From Pseudomonas oryzicola (GTDB lineage: Bacteria; Pseudomonadota; Gammaproteobacteria; Pseudomonadales; Pseudomonadaceae), in contig NZ_JABWRZ020000001.1 in the NCBI RefSeq assembly GCF_014269185.2, forward strand, positions 3,683,001 to 3,747,000: a DNA stretch of 64,000 nt. The letters are read 5' to 3'. The translations under genes were made by a program, and so were the position numbers. The notes under the pieces were generated by a model. The model saw only the letters and a list, made by a program, of their open reading frames with translations, was not told where the DNA came from and did not search any database. The stretch's first letter is position 1; each line of letters begins with the position of its first letter. Shown piece after piece: positions 21,894 through 30,613 of the stretch.

Positions 21894-22030
21894 CAACTGA
21901 TCTCCACGATATGGAAGCTGAACGTACACGCCGATCGCTGCAGCAAAAGCAGGCCTAGCTGCCCTGCCCCAGGCACACCCGTCAGCGCGCTATTCGGGAG
22001 TATGGCTTGGCGTGGTGACATACAAACGCT

Positions 22031-22054
22031 CAATTCATACGCCCGTTTGATTTG
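22031..22054 (-). promoter_or_regulatory. Candidate PsrA operator upstream of fadBA
   Basis: A 24-bp imperfect palindrome (arms match at 9 of 11 positions) contains CATACGCCCGTTTG at 22036-22049. That is the PsrA form CAAAC-N4-GTTTG with one mismatch. PsrA repression of fadBA is known in P. aeruginosa; here it is inferred from sequence alone. Confidence 0.6.
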
Positions 22055-22154
22055 GGTGTGCACACATTCTCCGAAAAGATCGGCGTTGTCAAATGCTCCC
22101 GAACTGGTTGAAAAAGCGACTTTCCAGTCATTTTGTATCGCCCAGGGGCAAAAC

Positions 22155-22274
22155 ATGATGACAGTGATCGCTGACCATTCATGTCAGCGATTGACCACAG
22201 ACGACGGGGAAGCGCTGCGGCTTTTCAGCTTGCGCGACAATGCCTGGCAGCTACACTGCCACTTGCATGATTGA
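22155..22274 (+). CDS. Possible small protein, 39 aa
   Basis: MMTVIADHSCQRLTTDDGEAL starts a 39-residue reading frame ending WQLHCHLHD, preceded by AGGGGC five bases before the first ATG. It lies in the roughly 520-bp space upstream of fadB and is followed by a large hairpin. It has no recognisable domain. Arguments for it are the ribosome-binding site and the isolated position; arguments against are its size and the lack of any homology call I can make. Treat as tentative. Confidence 0.35.
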   Translation: MMTVIADHSCQRLTTDDGEALRLFSLRDNAWQLHCHLHD

Positions 22275-22312
22275 ATACCCGGCCTGCCTGGCCTTTCTGC
22301 GTAGCAGAACGC

Positions 22313-22365
22313 AAAGCGGCGACTTGGCACCCCATCCCTTCAGGGGTATGCCAGGCCGCCGCTTT
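22313..22365. other. Long interrupted hairpin
   Basis: Three nested paired blocks: AAAGCGGCG with CGCCGCTTT, TGGCA with TGCCA, and CCCC with GGGG, separated by small bulges. It lies between the 39-aa frame and the convergent gene ending at 22416 and could terminate transcription from either side, although no long U tract follows. Confidence 0.55.
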
Positions 22366-22415
22366 GTCGTTAACGCTGTAGAAGACGCCGTAGCCCTTGT
22401 GGGAGTGGTGAATGA

Positions 22416-22853
22416 TCAGGCCAGGGTTTCAAGGACGTAGGCAACATCCCGCAACACTGCCGTATCGCCCCGCTCGGTCCAGTACAGGGCGATCATCCGC
22501 GCATCGGCTTCGACCTTGTAGGCGCTCGCTGGCAAGCGCGCCAAGGCCTCCATGAAACGGGGGTCTTCACAGGGCTCACGCCACTGGTTCCACCATACCC
22601 CCGGGCTGATCTGCCAGAAGCTGAAACTATCCTCATGCCCGCGTCGACGCGCCCGATGGTATTGCGGGCACGGGCTTGGCGGTTGCCGTTCCAGCCAGTG
22701 CGGCCACTGCTGGGGCGCCAGTTGCATGGCCAGGCCCATGCGCCGTGCCTCCAGGCGCAACTTCATCTGCTCGCTCTGCTTGCGCGAGGTGCGCAACCAG
22801 GAAAGCGGGCTGAGGATCAGCGCAAGGATTGACACCACCAGCAATACCGTCAT
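22416..22853 (-). CDS. Membrane-anchored protein of unknown function
   Basis: 145 residues from MTVLLVVSILALILSPLSWLRTSRKQSEQ. One N-terminal transmembrane segment with a short outside N-terminus is followed by a basic stretch and a cytoplasmic-type domain containing RMGLAMQLAPQQWPHWL and FSFWQISPGVWWNQWREP. A GGGAG ribosome-binding site supports this ATG over ones 5 or 9 codons upstream. The function is not recognised; a gene in this position next to a UspA gene is common in pseudomonads. Confidence 0.7.
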   Translation of the reverse strand: MTVLLVVSILALILSPLSWLRTSRKQSEQMKLRLEARRMGLAMQLAPQQWPHWLERQPPSPCPQYHRARRRGHEDSFSFWQISPGVWWNQWREPCEDPRFMEALARLPASAYKVEADARMIALYWTERGDTAVLRDVAYVLETLA

Positions 22854-22963
22854 ATCAGTAGCTCCCATAAAACGTTGCAAATGAGCCGGTTAGCCATTTT
22901 TCACGGAAGACCCGCCCGAAAGCGACCATACTTCTTCTATCGCGATTGTCAGGAGTTCCGCTC

Positions 22964-23404
22964 ATGCAATACGAACATCTTCTGGTCGCCGTCGACCTGA
23001 CCGAAGAATGCGACCCGGTGATCAAACGCGCCATGGCGCTGGCGACACCGTCAAATGCCAAGGTTTCACTGGTACATATCGTCGAGCCGATGGCCATGGC
23101 GTTCGGCGGTGACGTACCCATGGACCTGTCGCAACTGCAACAGCAGCAGTTCGACCAGGCCAAGGAGCGCATGGAACGCCTGTTCAACAAGTACCCGGAC
23201 ATCCACCGCGGCGACTCGCACCTGACCTATGGCCAGCCGCGCCAGGAAATCCACCAGCTGGCCAAGGACCAGAAGTGCGACCTGATCGTGGTCGGCAGCC
23301 ACGGCCGCCATGGCCTGGCGTTGCTGCTGGGCTCCACGGCCAATGACGTGCTGCATGGCGCGCCGTGCGATGTGCTGGCGGTAAGGCTGCAGAAAAAAGA
23401 ATGA
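22964..23404 (+). CDS. Universal stress protein, UspA family
   Basis: 146 residues from MQYEHLLVAVDLTEECDPVI. A UspA fold with the ATP-binding signature G-x2-G-x-H-x9-G-S/T (VGSHGRHGLALLLGSTANDVLH) near the C-terminus, so it is the nucleotide-binding kind. GGAG eight bases upstream selects this ATG; the frame extends six codons further up without a ribosome-binding site. UspA proteins accumulate on growth arrest. Monocistronic, followed by a REP. Confidence 0.92.
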   Translation: MQYEHLLVAVDLTEECDPVIKRAMALATPSNAKVSLVHIVEPMAMAFGGDVPMDLSQLQQQQFDQAKERMERLFNKYPDIHRGDSHLTYGQPRQEIHQLAKDQKCDLIVVGSHGRHGLALLLGSTANDVLHGAPCDVLAVRLQKKE

Positions 23405-23410
23405 TTTGAC

Positions 23411-23452
23411 CTGTACCGGCCCTTTCGCGGGCTTGCCCGCGAAGACGCCGGC
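23411..23452. repeat. Single REP element
   Basis: ACCGGCCCTTTCGCGGGC and the complementary GCCCGCGAAGACGCCGGC form one REP stem between the convergent uspA and uup genes. It may also end their transcripts. Confidence 0.75.
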
Positions 23453-23467
23453 CCAGGCTGACGCCGA

Positions 23468-25396
23468 TCAGCCTTCCAGCTCGGCCCAGCGCTCGACCAA
23501 CACATCCAGCTCGGCCTGCAGCTTCTCGATCTTCGCCAGCACTGCCGAGGTTTCCGCAATCGGCCGCTGATAGAAGCCCGCCGCATTCACCTCTTCCTGA
23601 GCTTCGGCCATGCGCTGCTCCAGTTCGTCGATCTGCCCAGGCAGCATCTCCAGCTCGCGCTGCAGCTTGTAACTGAGCTTCTTCTTCGAGGCATCGGCCG
23701 CCGCAGCAACCGGCGCAGGAGCAGGCTTGGCTTCGACCTTCTCCACCACCGCGCTGTTGAGCTCGGACTTGCCGCCTTTGCTCTCGGTCACGCCCAGCAA
23801 CTTCGGCGAACCACCCTGGCGGATCCAGTCTTCATAACCCCCCACGTACTCGCGCACCTTGCCCTCGCCCTCGAACACCAGGGTGCTGGTGACGACGTTG
23901 TCGAGGAAGGCCCGGTCGTGGCTGACCATCAGCACGGTACCCTTGTAGTTGGACAGCACTTCTTCGAGCAGCTCGAGGGTTTCCACGTCCAGGTCGTTGG
24001 TCGGTTCGTCCAGCACCAGCAGGTTGGCCGGCTTGCTGAACAACTTGGCCAGCAACAGCCGTGCACGTTCACCACCGGACAGCGCCTTGACCGGCGTACG
24101 GGCACGCTGCGGGCTGAACAGGAAATCGCCCAGGTAGCTCAGCACGTGGCGGTTCTGGCCATCGATCTCGATGAAGTCGCGGCCTTCGGCCAGGTTGTCG
24201 ATCACCGTCTTTTCCAGGTCCAGCTGGTGGCGCATCTGGTCGAAATAGGCCACTTCCAGCTTGGTTCCGCGCTCGACCTTGCCCGAGGTCGGCTGCAGGT
24301 CGCCGAGCATCAGCTTGAGCAAGGTGGTCTTGCCGGTACCGTTGGCACCCAGCAGGCCGATGCGGTCTTCGCGCTGCAGGACCATGGAAAAATCCTTCAC
24401 CAGCATCGGCCCGTCCGGGTGATGGAAGCTGACGTTCTCCAGCACCATCACCTGCTTGCCGGACTTTTCCGCCGCCTCGATCTGGATGTTGGCCTTGCCC
24501 TGGCGCTCGCGGCGTTCGCTGCGCTCCACACGCAAAGCCTTGAGTGCGCGCACCCGGCCTTCGTTGCGAGTGCGGCGGGCCTTGATGCCCTGGCGGATCC
24601 ATACCTCTTCCTGGGCCAGGCGCTTGTCGAACAGCGCATTGGCGGTTTCCTCGGCAGCCAGCGCAGCCTCCTTGTGCACCAGGAAGCTGGCATAGTCGCC
24701 GTTCCAGTCGATCAGGCCGCCACGGTCCAGTTCGAGGATACGGGTAGCCAGGTTCTGCAGGAAGGACCGGTCGTGGGTAATGAACAGCACCGCGCCGTTG
24801 AAGCCGCGCAGGGCCTCTTCGAGCCAGGCGATGGCACCGATATCCAGGTGGTTGGTGGGCTCATCGAGCAGCAGCAGGTCGGGTTCCGACACCAGCGCCT
24901 GGGCCAGGAGCACACGGCGGCGCCAGCCACCGGACAGCTCGGCCAGGGTCTTGTCGGCCGGCAGTTGCAGGCGGCTGAGGGTGCTTTCCACCACCTGCTG
25001 CAGGCGCCAGCCGTCACGGGCTTCCAGCTCGTGCTGCACGTGCATGAGTTTTTCCAGGTCTTCATCACCCTGGATATTCAGGCTCAGGTGATGGAACTGC
25101 GCCAGCAACTCGCCGACGCCATCCAGGCCGGCGGCCACCACGTCGAACACCGTGCGCTCGTCGGCCACCGGCAGCTCCTGTGGCAGCTCACCGATCTTCA
25201 GCCCCGGGGCACGCCAGATCTCGCCGTCGTCTCCCTTCTGCTCGCCCTTGACCAGGCGCAGCATGCTCGACTTACCGGTGCCGTTGCGGCCGATGATGCA
25301 CACCCGCTCGCCACGAGCGATCTGCCAGGACACGTGGTCCAGCAGCGGCATGGCGCCGAATGCAAGGGACACATCGCTGAATTTGAGCAGGGTCAT
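23468..25396 (-). CDS. uup: ABC-F family ATPase Uup
   Basis: 642 residues from MTLLKFSDVSLAFGAMPLLDH, with ATGGAG just upstream as ribosome-binding site. Two ABC cassettes: GRNGTGKSS...LSGGWRRR...LLLLDEPTNHLD, and GANGTGKTT...LSGGERAR...LLVLDEPTNDLD. A charged linker (ARRTRNEGRVRALKALRVERSERRERQ) joins them, and a C-terminal coiled coil (KKKLSYKLQRELEMLPGQIDELEQRMAEAQEE) marks the Uup branch. ABC-F proteins lack membrane domains and act on the ribosome; Uup also binds DNA and affects precise transposon excision in E. coli. Confidence 0.93.
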   Translation of the reverse strand: MTLLKFSDVSLAFGAMPLLDHVSWQIARGERVCIIGRNGTGKSSMLRLVKGEQKGDDGEIWRAPGLKIGELPQELPVADERTVFDVVAAGLDGVGELLAQFHHLSLNIQGDEDLEKLMHVQHELEARDGWRLQQVVESTLSRLQLPADKTLAELSGGWRRRVLLAQALVSEPDLLLLDEPTNHLDIGAIAWLEEALRGFNGAVLFITHDRSFLQNLATRILELDRGGLIDWNGDYASFLVHKEAALAAEETANALFDKRLAQEEVWIRQGIKARRTRNEGRVRALKALRVERSERRERQGKANIQIEAAEKSGKQVMVLENVSFHHPDGPMLVKDFSMVLQREDRIGLLGANGTGKTTLLKLMLGDLQPTSGKVERGTKLEVAYFDQMRHQLDLEKTVIDNLAEGRDFIEIDGQNRHVLSYLGDFLFSPQRARTPVKALSGGERARLLLAKLFSKPANLLVLDEPTNDLDVETLELLEEVLSNYKGTVLMVSHDRAFLDNVVTSTLVFEGEGKVREYVGGYEDWIRQGGSPKLLGVTESKGGKSELNSAVVEKVEAKPAPAPVAAAADASKKKLSYKLQRELEMLPGQIDELEQRMAEAQEEVNAAGFYQRPIAETSAVLAKIEKLQAELDVLVERWAELEG

Positions 25397-25617
25397 GTTG
25401 GTCTCCATAAATCGGGCGCGCATTCTACCTGACTTGGTCCCGGACGGCATCTGCCGGGCCGGCGGACCAAGGTTGGGCGACAATTGGTCGAACTTAATAT
25501 CCCGATACAAGCACAGTGCTTTCACCCGCCGCCGGCAAACGGCTAAGCTAAGGCTATAGCTTCCAACAGTGCTGGCTCCGCCGTCACTTCCCCATGGTTC
25601 AACTGCCCGGACGTATC

Positions 25618-27543
25618 ATGCGCAGCCGCCTGTTACATATTGCATCCTGCCTGCTGCTCTCTGCCGCCACCTGCGCGGCGCAGGCCGCCGACCTTACCCT
25701 GCAACGCCAGTACTATGACGAGGCCAAGCGCGCGCTGGCCAAGGGCGACAAGGGCCCGTACCTGCGCTATGCCCAGGCCCTCAGCGACTACCCGCTGACG
25801 CCCTACCTGGCCTACGACGAGCTCACCGCGCGCCTGAAAAGCGCCAGCAATCAGGAAATCGAAGACTTCCTCGCCAAGCATGGCGACCTGCCCCAGGCCA
25901 ACTGGATGAAACTGCGCTGGCTGCGCTGGCTGGCCGAACGCGGCGACTGGGACACCTTCGTCAAGTATTACGACCCCAAGCTCAACTTCACCGAACTGGA
26001 CTGCCTCAACGGCCAGTACCAGCTCAGCCATGGCCTGCGTGCCGAGGGCTACGCCACCGCCGACAAATTGTGGAATGTCGGCAAGTCGCAGCCGGCCACC
26101 TGCGACACGCTGTTCGCCATGTGGGCGGCCGAAGGCCAGCTGACCGAGGCCAAGCGCTGGCAACGCACCAAGCTGGCGGCCCAGGCGCGCAACTACAGCC
26201 TGGCCAACAACCTGGTCCAGACCCTGACCACCCTCGGCCCACAGGGGCGCCTGCTGGTCGACGTGGCGCAAAAGCCCGAACTGCTCAATCAGCCGTCGCG
26301 CTTCACCCCGGCCAACGAAGCCATGTCCGACGTGGTCAGCCTCGGCCTGCGCCGCCTGGCCCGGCAGGACCCGGAGCGGGCCATGGCGCTGCTCGACGAC
26401 TACGCCCAGCGCATGCATTTTTCCCGCGACGAGAAGGTGGCGATCGCCCGCGAGATCGGCCTGACCCTGGCCCGTCGCTACGACCCGCGCGCACTCGACC
26501 TGATGACCCGCTACGACCCGGAGCTGCGCGATAACATCGTCAGCGAATGGCGCCTGCGCCTGCTGCTGCGCCTGGGCCGCTGGGAGGACGCCTACGAGCT
26601 GACCAAGCGCTTGCCGCAGGACCTGGCCAGCAGCAGCCGCTGGAAGTACTGGCAAGCCCGCAGCCTGGAGCTGGCGCAGCCGAACAACCCGCAAATCCCG
26701 CTGCTGTACAAGAATGTGGCACGCGAACGTGACTTCTATGGTTTCCTCGCCGCCGACCGGGCGCAGACCCCTTACCAGCTGAACAACAAGCCGCTGGTGC
26801 TGAGCCCGCAGCTGGTCAACAAGGTGCGCAACACCCCGGGCATCCGCCGCGCACTGGAGTTCCATGCCCGCGGCCAGATCGTCGAAGGGCGCCGTGAGTG
26901 GTACCACGTCAGCCGCCACTTCAACCGTGACGAAATGGTCGCCCAGGCGCGCCTGGGCTACGACCTGCGCTGGTACTTCCCGGCCATTCGCACCATCAGC
27001 CAGGCACAGTACTGGGACGACCTGGACATCCGCTTCCCGATGGCCCACCGCGACACCCTGGTGCGTGAAGCCAAGGTCCGCGGCCTGCACTCGAGCTGGG
27101 TATTCGCCATTACCCGCCAGGAGAGCGCCTTCATGGAAGATGCACGCTCCCCGGTGGGCGCCAGCGGCCTGATGCAGTTGATGCCCTCCACTGCCAAGGA
27201 AACCGCGCGCAAGTTCAGCATTCCCTTGGCATCGCCAGCACAGGTGCTCAACCCGGACAAGAACATCCAGCTCGGCGCCGCCTATCTGAGCCAGGTGCAC
27301 AGCCAGTTCAACGGCAACCGCGTGCTCGCTTCGGCGGCCTACAACGCCGGCCCAGGGCGGGTGCGGCAGTGGCTCAAAGGCGCCAAGCACCTGAGCTTCG
27401 ATGTGTGGGTAGAATCCATCCCGTTCGACGAGACCCGCCAGTATGTGCAGAACGTGCTGTCGTATTCGGTGATCTACGGGCAGAAGCTCAACTCGCCGCA
27501 GCCGCTGGTGGATTGGCATGAGCGGTACTTTGACGACATGTGA
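25618..27543 (+). CDS. slt: Soluble lytic murein transglycosylase
   Basis: 641 residues with a signal peptide (MRSRLLHIASCLLLSAATCAAQA). A long alpha-superhelical region precedes a C-terminal goose-lysozyme-like domain: the catalytic glutamate is about E502 in FAITRQESAFMEDARSPVGASGLMQLMPSTAKETA, with AAYNAGPGRVRQWL following. It cleaves peptidoglycan to 1,6-anhydro-muropeptides in the periplasm, which supplies substrates for the recycling enzyme NagZ encoded in this window. The frame opens eight codons earlier, but the signal peptide starts cleanly at 25618. Confidence 0.95.
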   Translation: MRSRLLHIASCLLLSAATCAAQAADLTLQRQYYDEAKRALAKGDKGPYLRYAQALSDYPLTPYLAYDELTARLKSASNQEIEDFLAKHGDLPQANWMKLRWLRWLAERGDWDTFVKYYDPKLNFTELDCLNGQYQLSHGLRAEGYATADKLWNVGKSQPATCDTLFAMWAAEGQLTEAKRWQRTKLAAQARNYSLANNLVQTLTTLGPQGRLLVDVAQKPELLNQPSRFTPANEAMSDVVSLGLRRLARQDPERAMALLDDYAQRMHFSRDEKVAIAREIGLTLARRYDPRALDLMTRYDPELRDNIVSEWRLRLLLRLGRWEDAYELTKRLPQDLASSSRWKYWQARSLELAQPNNPQIPLLYKNVARERDFYGFLAADRAQTPYQLNNKPLVLSPQLVNKVRNTPGIRRALEFHARGQIVEGRREWYHVSRHFNRDEMVAQARLGYDLRWYFPAIRTISQAQYWDDLDIRFPMAHRDTLVREAKVRGLHSSWVFAITRQESAFMEDARSPVGASGLMQLMPSTAKETARKFSIPLASPAQVLNPDKNIQLGAAYLSQVHSQFNGNRVLASAAYNAGPGRVRQWLKGAKHLSFDVWVESIPFDETRQYVQNVLSYSVIYGQKLNSPQPLVDWHERYFDDM

Positions 27544-27554
27544 GGGTCGCTGAA

Positions 27555-27603
27555 ACTGCACCGGCCTCGTCGCGGGCAAGCGCGCGACGAGGCCGGTGCA
27601 GGC
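27555..27603. repeat. REP-like hairpin after slt
   Basis: TGCACCGGCCTCGTCGCG pairs with CGCGACGAGGCCGGTGCA around a short loop, a near-perfect stem of about 18 bp between two convergent genes. Confidence 0.8.
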
Positions 27604-27610
27604 CGCCTTG

Positions 27611-28414
27611 TCATTCGAGGATTTCGACTTCCATCCCTACTTCAAGCTGCCCACTACCATCCACCGCCAGGTTCTGCCCGAACAACACATTCCCCTCTTT
27701 TTCGCGGAAGGTCCTGAGCGTGGCCATCGGTTCGCGGTCGGCACTGCGCTCGCCAGTCGCCGGGTCGATGGTGGTGAAGATGCAGCGCACACTGGGCTTG
27801 AGCACGCGAAACTCCAGGCTGCCGATGCGAATCCGCTTCCAGCCATCCTCGGCAAAAGGCGCCGCCCCCTGCACCACCAGGTTGGGGCGAAAGCGCAGCA
27901 TCTCCAGCGGGCGGCCGATACGCCGGTTGAGTTCGTCCAGCGAGCCCTGGCCGATCAGCGACAAGGGAAAACCGTCCGGGAACGCCGCCCGGTCACTATT
28001 CAGGCCATAGCCACTGGGCAGGTAGCGCGCGCGCTGCTCGGGGCAATGCACCAGGCGTACGGCCTTGCCCAGCAGCTCGCTCAGCCAGGCCGCCGCCGCA
28101 TCACCGGCATCTGGCACGCGCAAGGTATCGCGCCAGATGGTTACACCACGCAGTGCTTGGTCGGCAAACGGCACCGGAACACCCAACGCGGCCTGCCCCG
28201 GCGCCTGCAGCAACAACTGGCCGCTGTCGTCTTCGCTGGCCCTGAGCTGGCCAAGCTGTGGCCAGGCACGCTGGGTGAGGAAGCGTCCATTCTCCTCCTC
28301 CACCACCATCCAGCGCCGATCACCCTGCAACCCCAACAACCCTACCGGTGAAGCCTGCAGGCGTTGCGCCTGCGCCGACTTAACCGGATACCGATACAAC
28401 TCACTGAGAAACAT
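27611..28414 (-). CDS. MOSC domain protein (YcbX type)
   Basis: 267 residues. The N-terminal beta-barrel domain MFLSELYRYPVKSAQAQ is followed by the MOSC core with RFRPNLVVQGAAPFAEDGW and LKPSVRCIFTTIDPATG, whose cysteine is the expected molybdenum-cofactor ligand or persulfide carrier. The missing C-terminal ferredoxin domain separates it from full-length YcbX. Members reduce N-hydroxylated compounds or handle molybdenum cofactor; the true substrate is unknown. It lies 57 bp downstream of cheV on the same strand. moeA and moaB are also present about 7 kb away. Confidence 0.88.
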   Translation of the reverse strand: MFLSELYRYPVKSAQAQRLQASPVGLLGLQGDRRWMVVEEENGRFLTQRAWPQLGQLRASEDDSGQLLLQAPGQAALGVPVPFADQALRGVTIWRDTLRVPDAGDAAAAWLSELLGKAVRLVHCPEQRARYLPSGYGLNSDRAAFPDGFPLSLIGQGSLDELNRRIGRPLEMLRFRPNLVVQGAAPFAEDGWKRIRIGSLEFRVLKPSVRCIFTTIDPATGERSADREPMATLRTFREKEGNVLFGQNLAVDGSGQLEVGMEVEILE

Positions 28415-28470
28415 CCCTGCCGCCTCGCGTCATGCAAAACGCCAAGCTTATACCCGGCAGGGGGCCTGGA

Positions 28471-29406
28471 TCACGCGCTAGCGGCATCCAGCAACAGGCG
28501 CTGCTTGACCACATCGACAAGGCGATCAGGCTGGAACTTGGACAGGAAGTTGTCGCAGCCCACTTTCTTCACCATGGACTCGTTGAAGCTGCCCGACAGC
28601 GAGGTGTGCAGCACCACGTAAAGCTGGCGCAAACGGGCATCGCCGCGGATCTCGGTAGTCAGCCGGTAGCCGTCCATTTCCGGCATCTCGGCGTCGGTAA
28701 ACACCATCAACAGCTTTTTGCAGACGTCCTCGCCAGCATCGGCCCAGCCCTTGAGCAGGCGCAACGCCTTCAGCCCGTCACTGGCCACGTGCAGCTTCAC
28801 GCCCAACTGGGACAGGGTGTCGCGCAACTGCGCCAGGGCCACGCTGGAGTCGTCCACCAGCAGCACTTCACGGCCGCGCGCCCGCGCCAGCACTGGGTCA
28901 GCGAGCTTGTCGCCGGACACCCGGGCGTTGTAAGGCACGATCTCGGCCAGCACCTTCTCCACGTCGATCACTTCGACCAGCTTGTCATCGACCTTGGTGA
29001 TGGCAGTCAGGTAATGCTGGCGCCCGGCGCTGGTCGGCGGCGGCATGATCGCCTCCCAGTTCATGTTGACGATCCGGTCCACACCACCCACCAGGAAGGC
29101 CTGCACCGAGCGGTTGTACTCCGTCACGATGATGGTGCTGTCGGGCCCCGGCTGCAGCGGGCGCATGCCGATCGCCTGGGACAGGTCGATCACTGGCAAG
29201 GTCTGGCCGCGCAGGTTGACCACCCCGCAGACGAAAGCGTGGCGCTGGGGCATGAGGGTCAGCTTGGGCAACTGAAGCACTTCCTGGACCTTGAACACGT
29301 TGATCGCGAACAGCTGGCGACCAGCCAGGCGAAACATCAGGATTTCCAGGCGGTTCTCACCCACCAGTTGCGTACGTTGGTCTACCGTGTCGAGAATGCC
29401 AGCCAT
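28471..29406 (-). CDS. cheV: Chemotaxis coupling protein CheV
   Basis: 311 residues. An N-terminal CheW domain (RLEILMFRLAGRQLFAINVFKVQEVLQ, GVVNLRGQTLPVIDLSQ) is joined to a C-terminal receiver (EVLLVDDSSVALAQLRDTL, phospho-acceptor Asp in LMVFTDAEMPEMDGY). CheV couples chemoreceptors to CheA and may act as a phosphate sink. A FliA-type promoter lies 48-74 bp upstream, tying expression to flagella. Pseudomonads carry several CheV paralogues. Confidence 0.93.
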   Translation of the reverse strand: MAGILDTVDQRTQLVGENRLEILMFRLAGRQLFAINVFKVQEVLQLPKLTLMPQRHAFVCGVVNLRGQTLPVIDLSQAIGMRPLQPGPDSTIIVTEYNRSVQAFLVGGVDRIVNMNWEAIMPPPTSAGRQHYLTAITKVDDKLVEVIDVEKVLAEIVPYNARVSGDKLADPVLARARGREVLLVDDSSVALAQLRDTLSQLGVKLHVASDGLKALRLLKGWADAGEDVCKKLLMVFTDAEMPEMDGYRLTTEIRGDARLRQLYVVLHTSLSGSFNESMVKKVGCDNFLSKFQPDRLVDVVKQRLLLDAASA

Positions 29407-29453
29407 TGGAAAACCCCCAGGCTTGAGTCGGAAAAATTGAAATCATCCACCTT

Positions 29454-29480
29454 GTATCGGCGGCTTCACGCCCAGCTTGA
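29454..29480 (-). promoter_or_regulatory. FliA (sigma-28) type promoter of cheV
   Basis: On the minus strand TCAAGCTG, then 11 nt, then GCCGATAC. The -10 matches GCCGATAA at 7 of 8 positions and the 11-nt gap is exact. The predicted transcript begins about 40 nt before the cheV ATG. Confidence 0.8.
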
Positions 29481-29505
29481 CCCTTGCCGGAAAATGCAGT
29501 GAAAC

Positions 29506-29519
29506 AATTGATATCAATT
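29506..29519. promoter_or_regulatory. Perfect 14-bp AT-rich palindrome
   Basis: AATTGATATCAATT lies upstream of the cheV -35 element in the roughly 350-bp divergent region between cheV and the HPt-like gene. It could be an operator; no known regulator is assigned. The rest of 29407-29754 shows nothing else I can support. Confidence 0.4.
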
Positions 29520-29754
29520 TAACATCATGCTTTACTGCGGGCGCCTCCGAGCGAATCAGCAGCACGGCAAAAAGTTCCCTACCTGAGGCAAGGATCAGGG
29601 AAACCCTTAGCGACAATCGGGTGCAACCTGATGTTCGCAATATCCTTTAGCCATTAATGTGACGCCATTCTCATTGCATGAATGGAGTCAGGCTTTTGCT
29701 AGCTATCGTTTCGGCGTGCCCGTCCTCTGCGCCTGCCTTACGCGCGGGGGCATC

Positions 29755-30267
29755 ATGAAGGACAGTGCCTTATCGTTCGATGATGCGCTGCAGCGGTTTC
29801 TGCTGGACGCTCAGGTGCTGCTGACCCAGGCCCAGGAGTGCCTGCAGCATCTGGAGCTGATCGACAGCGACCCGGATGCCTGCCGCTGTCTGGACAATGC
29901 GCTCGATAGCCTCGCCCGCCAGGCCACGCACCTGGGCCTGCGCGAAGTCGCCCATTACACCACTGCCCTGCAACAGTTGCTCGCCCCGGCCTGCCGCGAC
30001 GGCTCCCTGCAGCGCGAAGCGTTGCCGGCCGTGGAGGCATGCCTGACCCTGCTTGCCTGGCAGCTGGAGCTGGTCGATCCCCTGACGGGCCGGCTTAACC
30101 TGGACATCGGCGAGCAGCTGGTGCTGCTGGGTGAACTGGCCAAGGTCGTGCAGCAACCTTTGGCGCGAACCTGCACGTCCTGTGACGAACGGGGCAGCGT
30201 GTGCATCCACCCGCATGGTGAAGCGGCAGACGGCACACAACCCGGTCGCTCGCCTTCCAGGTATTGA
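29755..30267 (+). CDS. HPt-like helical protein without the phospho-histidine
   Basis: 170 residues from MKDSALSFDDALQRFLLDAQ, preceded by GGGGGC. The pattern of helices, including LEHLELIDSD-like spacing and LDNALDSLARQATHLGLREVAHYTTALQQLL, follows the P1/HPt fold of CheA. The histidine of the HTxKG motif is absent: the aligned stretch reads DSLARQATHLGL. It therefore cannot act as a standard phosphotransfer domain. The C-terminal 25 residues are low complexity with CTSCDERGSVCIH, a possible Cys/His cluster. It is divergent from cheV, which suggests a chemotaxis link, but the function is not recognised. Confidence 0.55.
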   Translation: MKDSALSFDDALQRFLLDAQVLLTQAQECLQHLELIDSDPDACRCLDNALDSLARQATHLGLREVAHYTTALQQLLAPACRDGSLQREALPAVEACLTLLAWQLELVDPLTGRLNLDIGEQLVLLGELAKVVQQPLARTCTSCDERGSVCIHPHGEAADGTQPGRSPSRY

Positions 30268-30613
30268 CCCGGCGCAACGTGCAACTGGCCTCGCTGATTC
30301 AAGTCCACCTGGTCGAGCACTGGAAAGTGCCAGAAGTCACCGGAACAAGGTCGAATCATTACCGCGCACTTTACTCGCCTCAACGGGTGGCACTTGCTGG
30401 CCGACAGCGCCCAACCGGCCGGCATTTCAAAGCGCTACCCAGCCGCGACCGCTGCAGTACGAAGTGGTAACATGCGCAGCCACAAACGCTTGCAACCGAC
30501 TGAAAGGTTGAAAGCTCACGTGTTCAAAAAATCATCGAAACAACTGCGCCAAAGCTTCTGACCAGCATTGTGCAAGGCCCTTCATCAGCAATACTCCAGT
30601 GGCTTCCCTACCT
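30268..30613. other. Intergenic space, about 345 bp, no supported feature
   Basis: It lies between the HPt-like gene and the histidine kinase. I see no terminator with a U tract, no RNA gene and no ORF with a good ribosome-binding site. The kinase frame is open back to 30512 but without a start codon before the GTG at 30599. Confidence 0.5.

Noticed and set aside
29443..29640. 65-codon frame upstream of cheV
   Set aside because: It overlaps the FliA promoter of cheV, has no ribosome-binding site and no plausible protein pattern.
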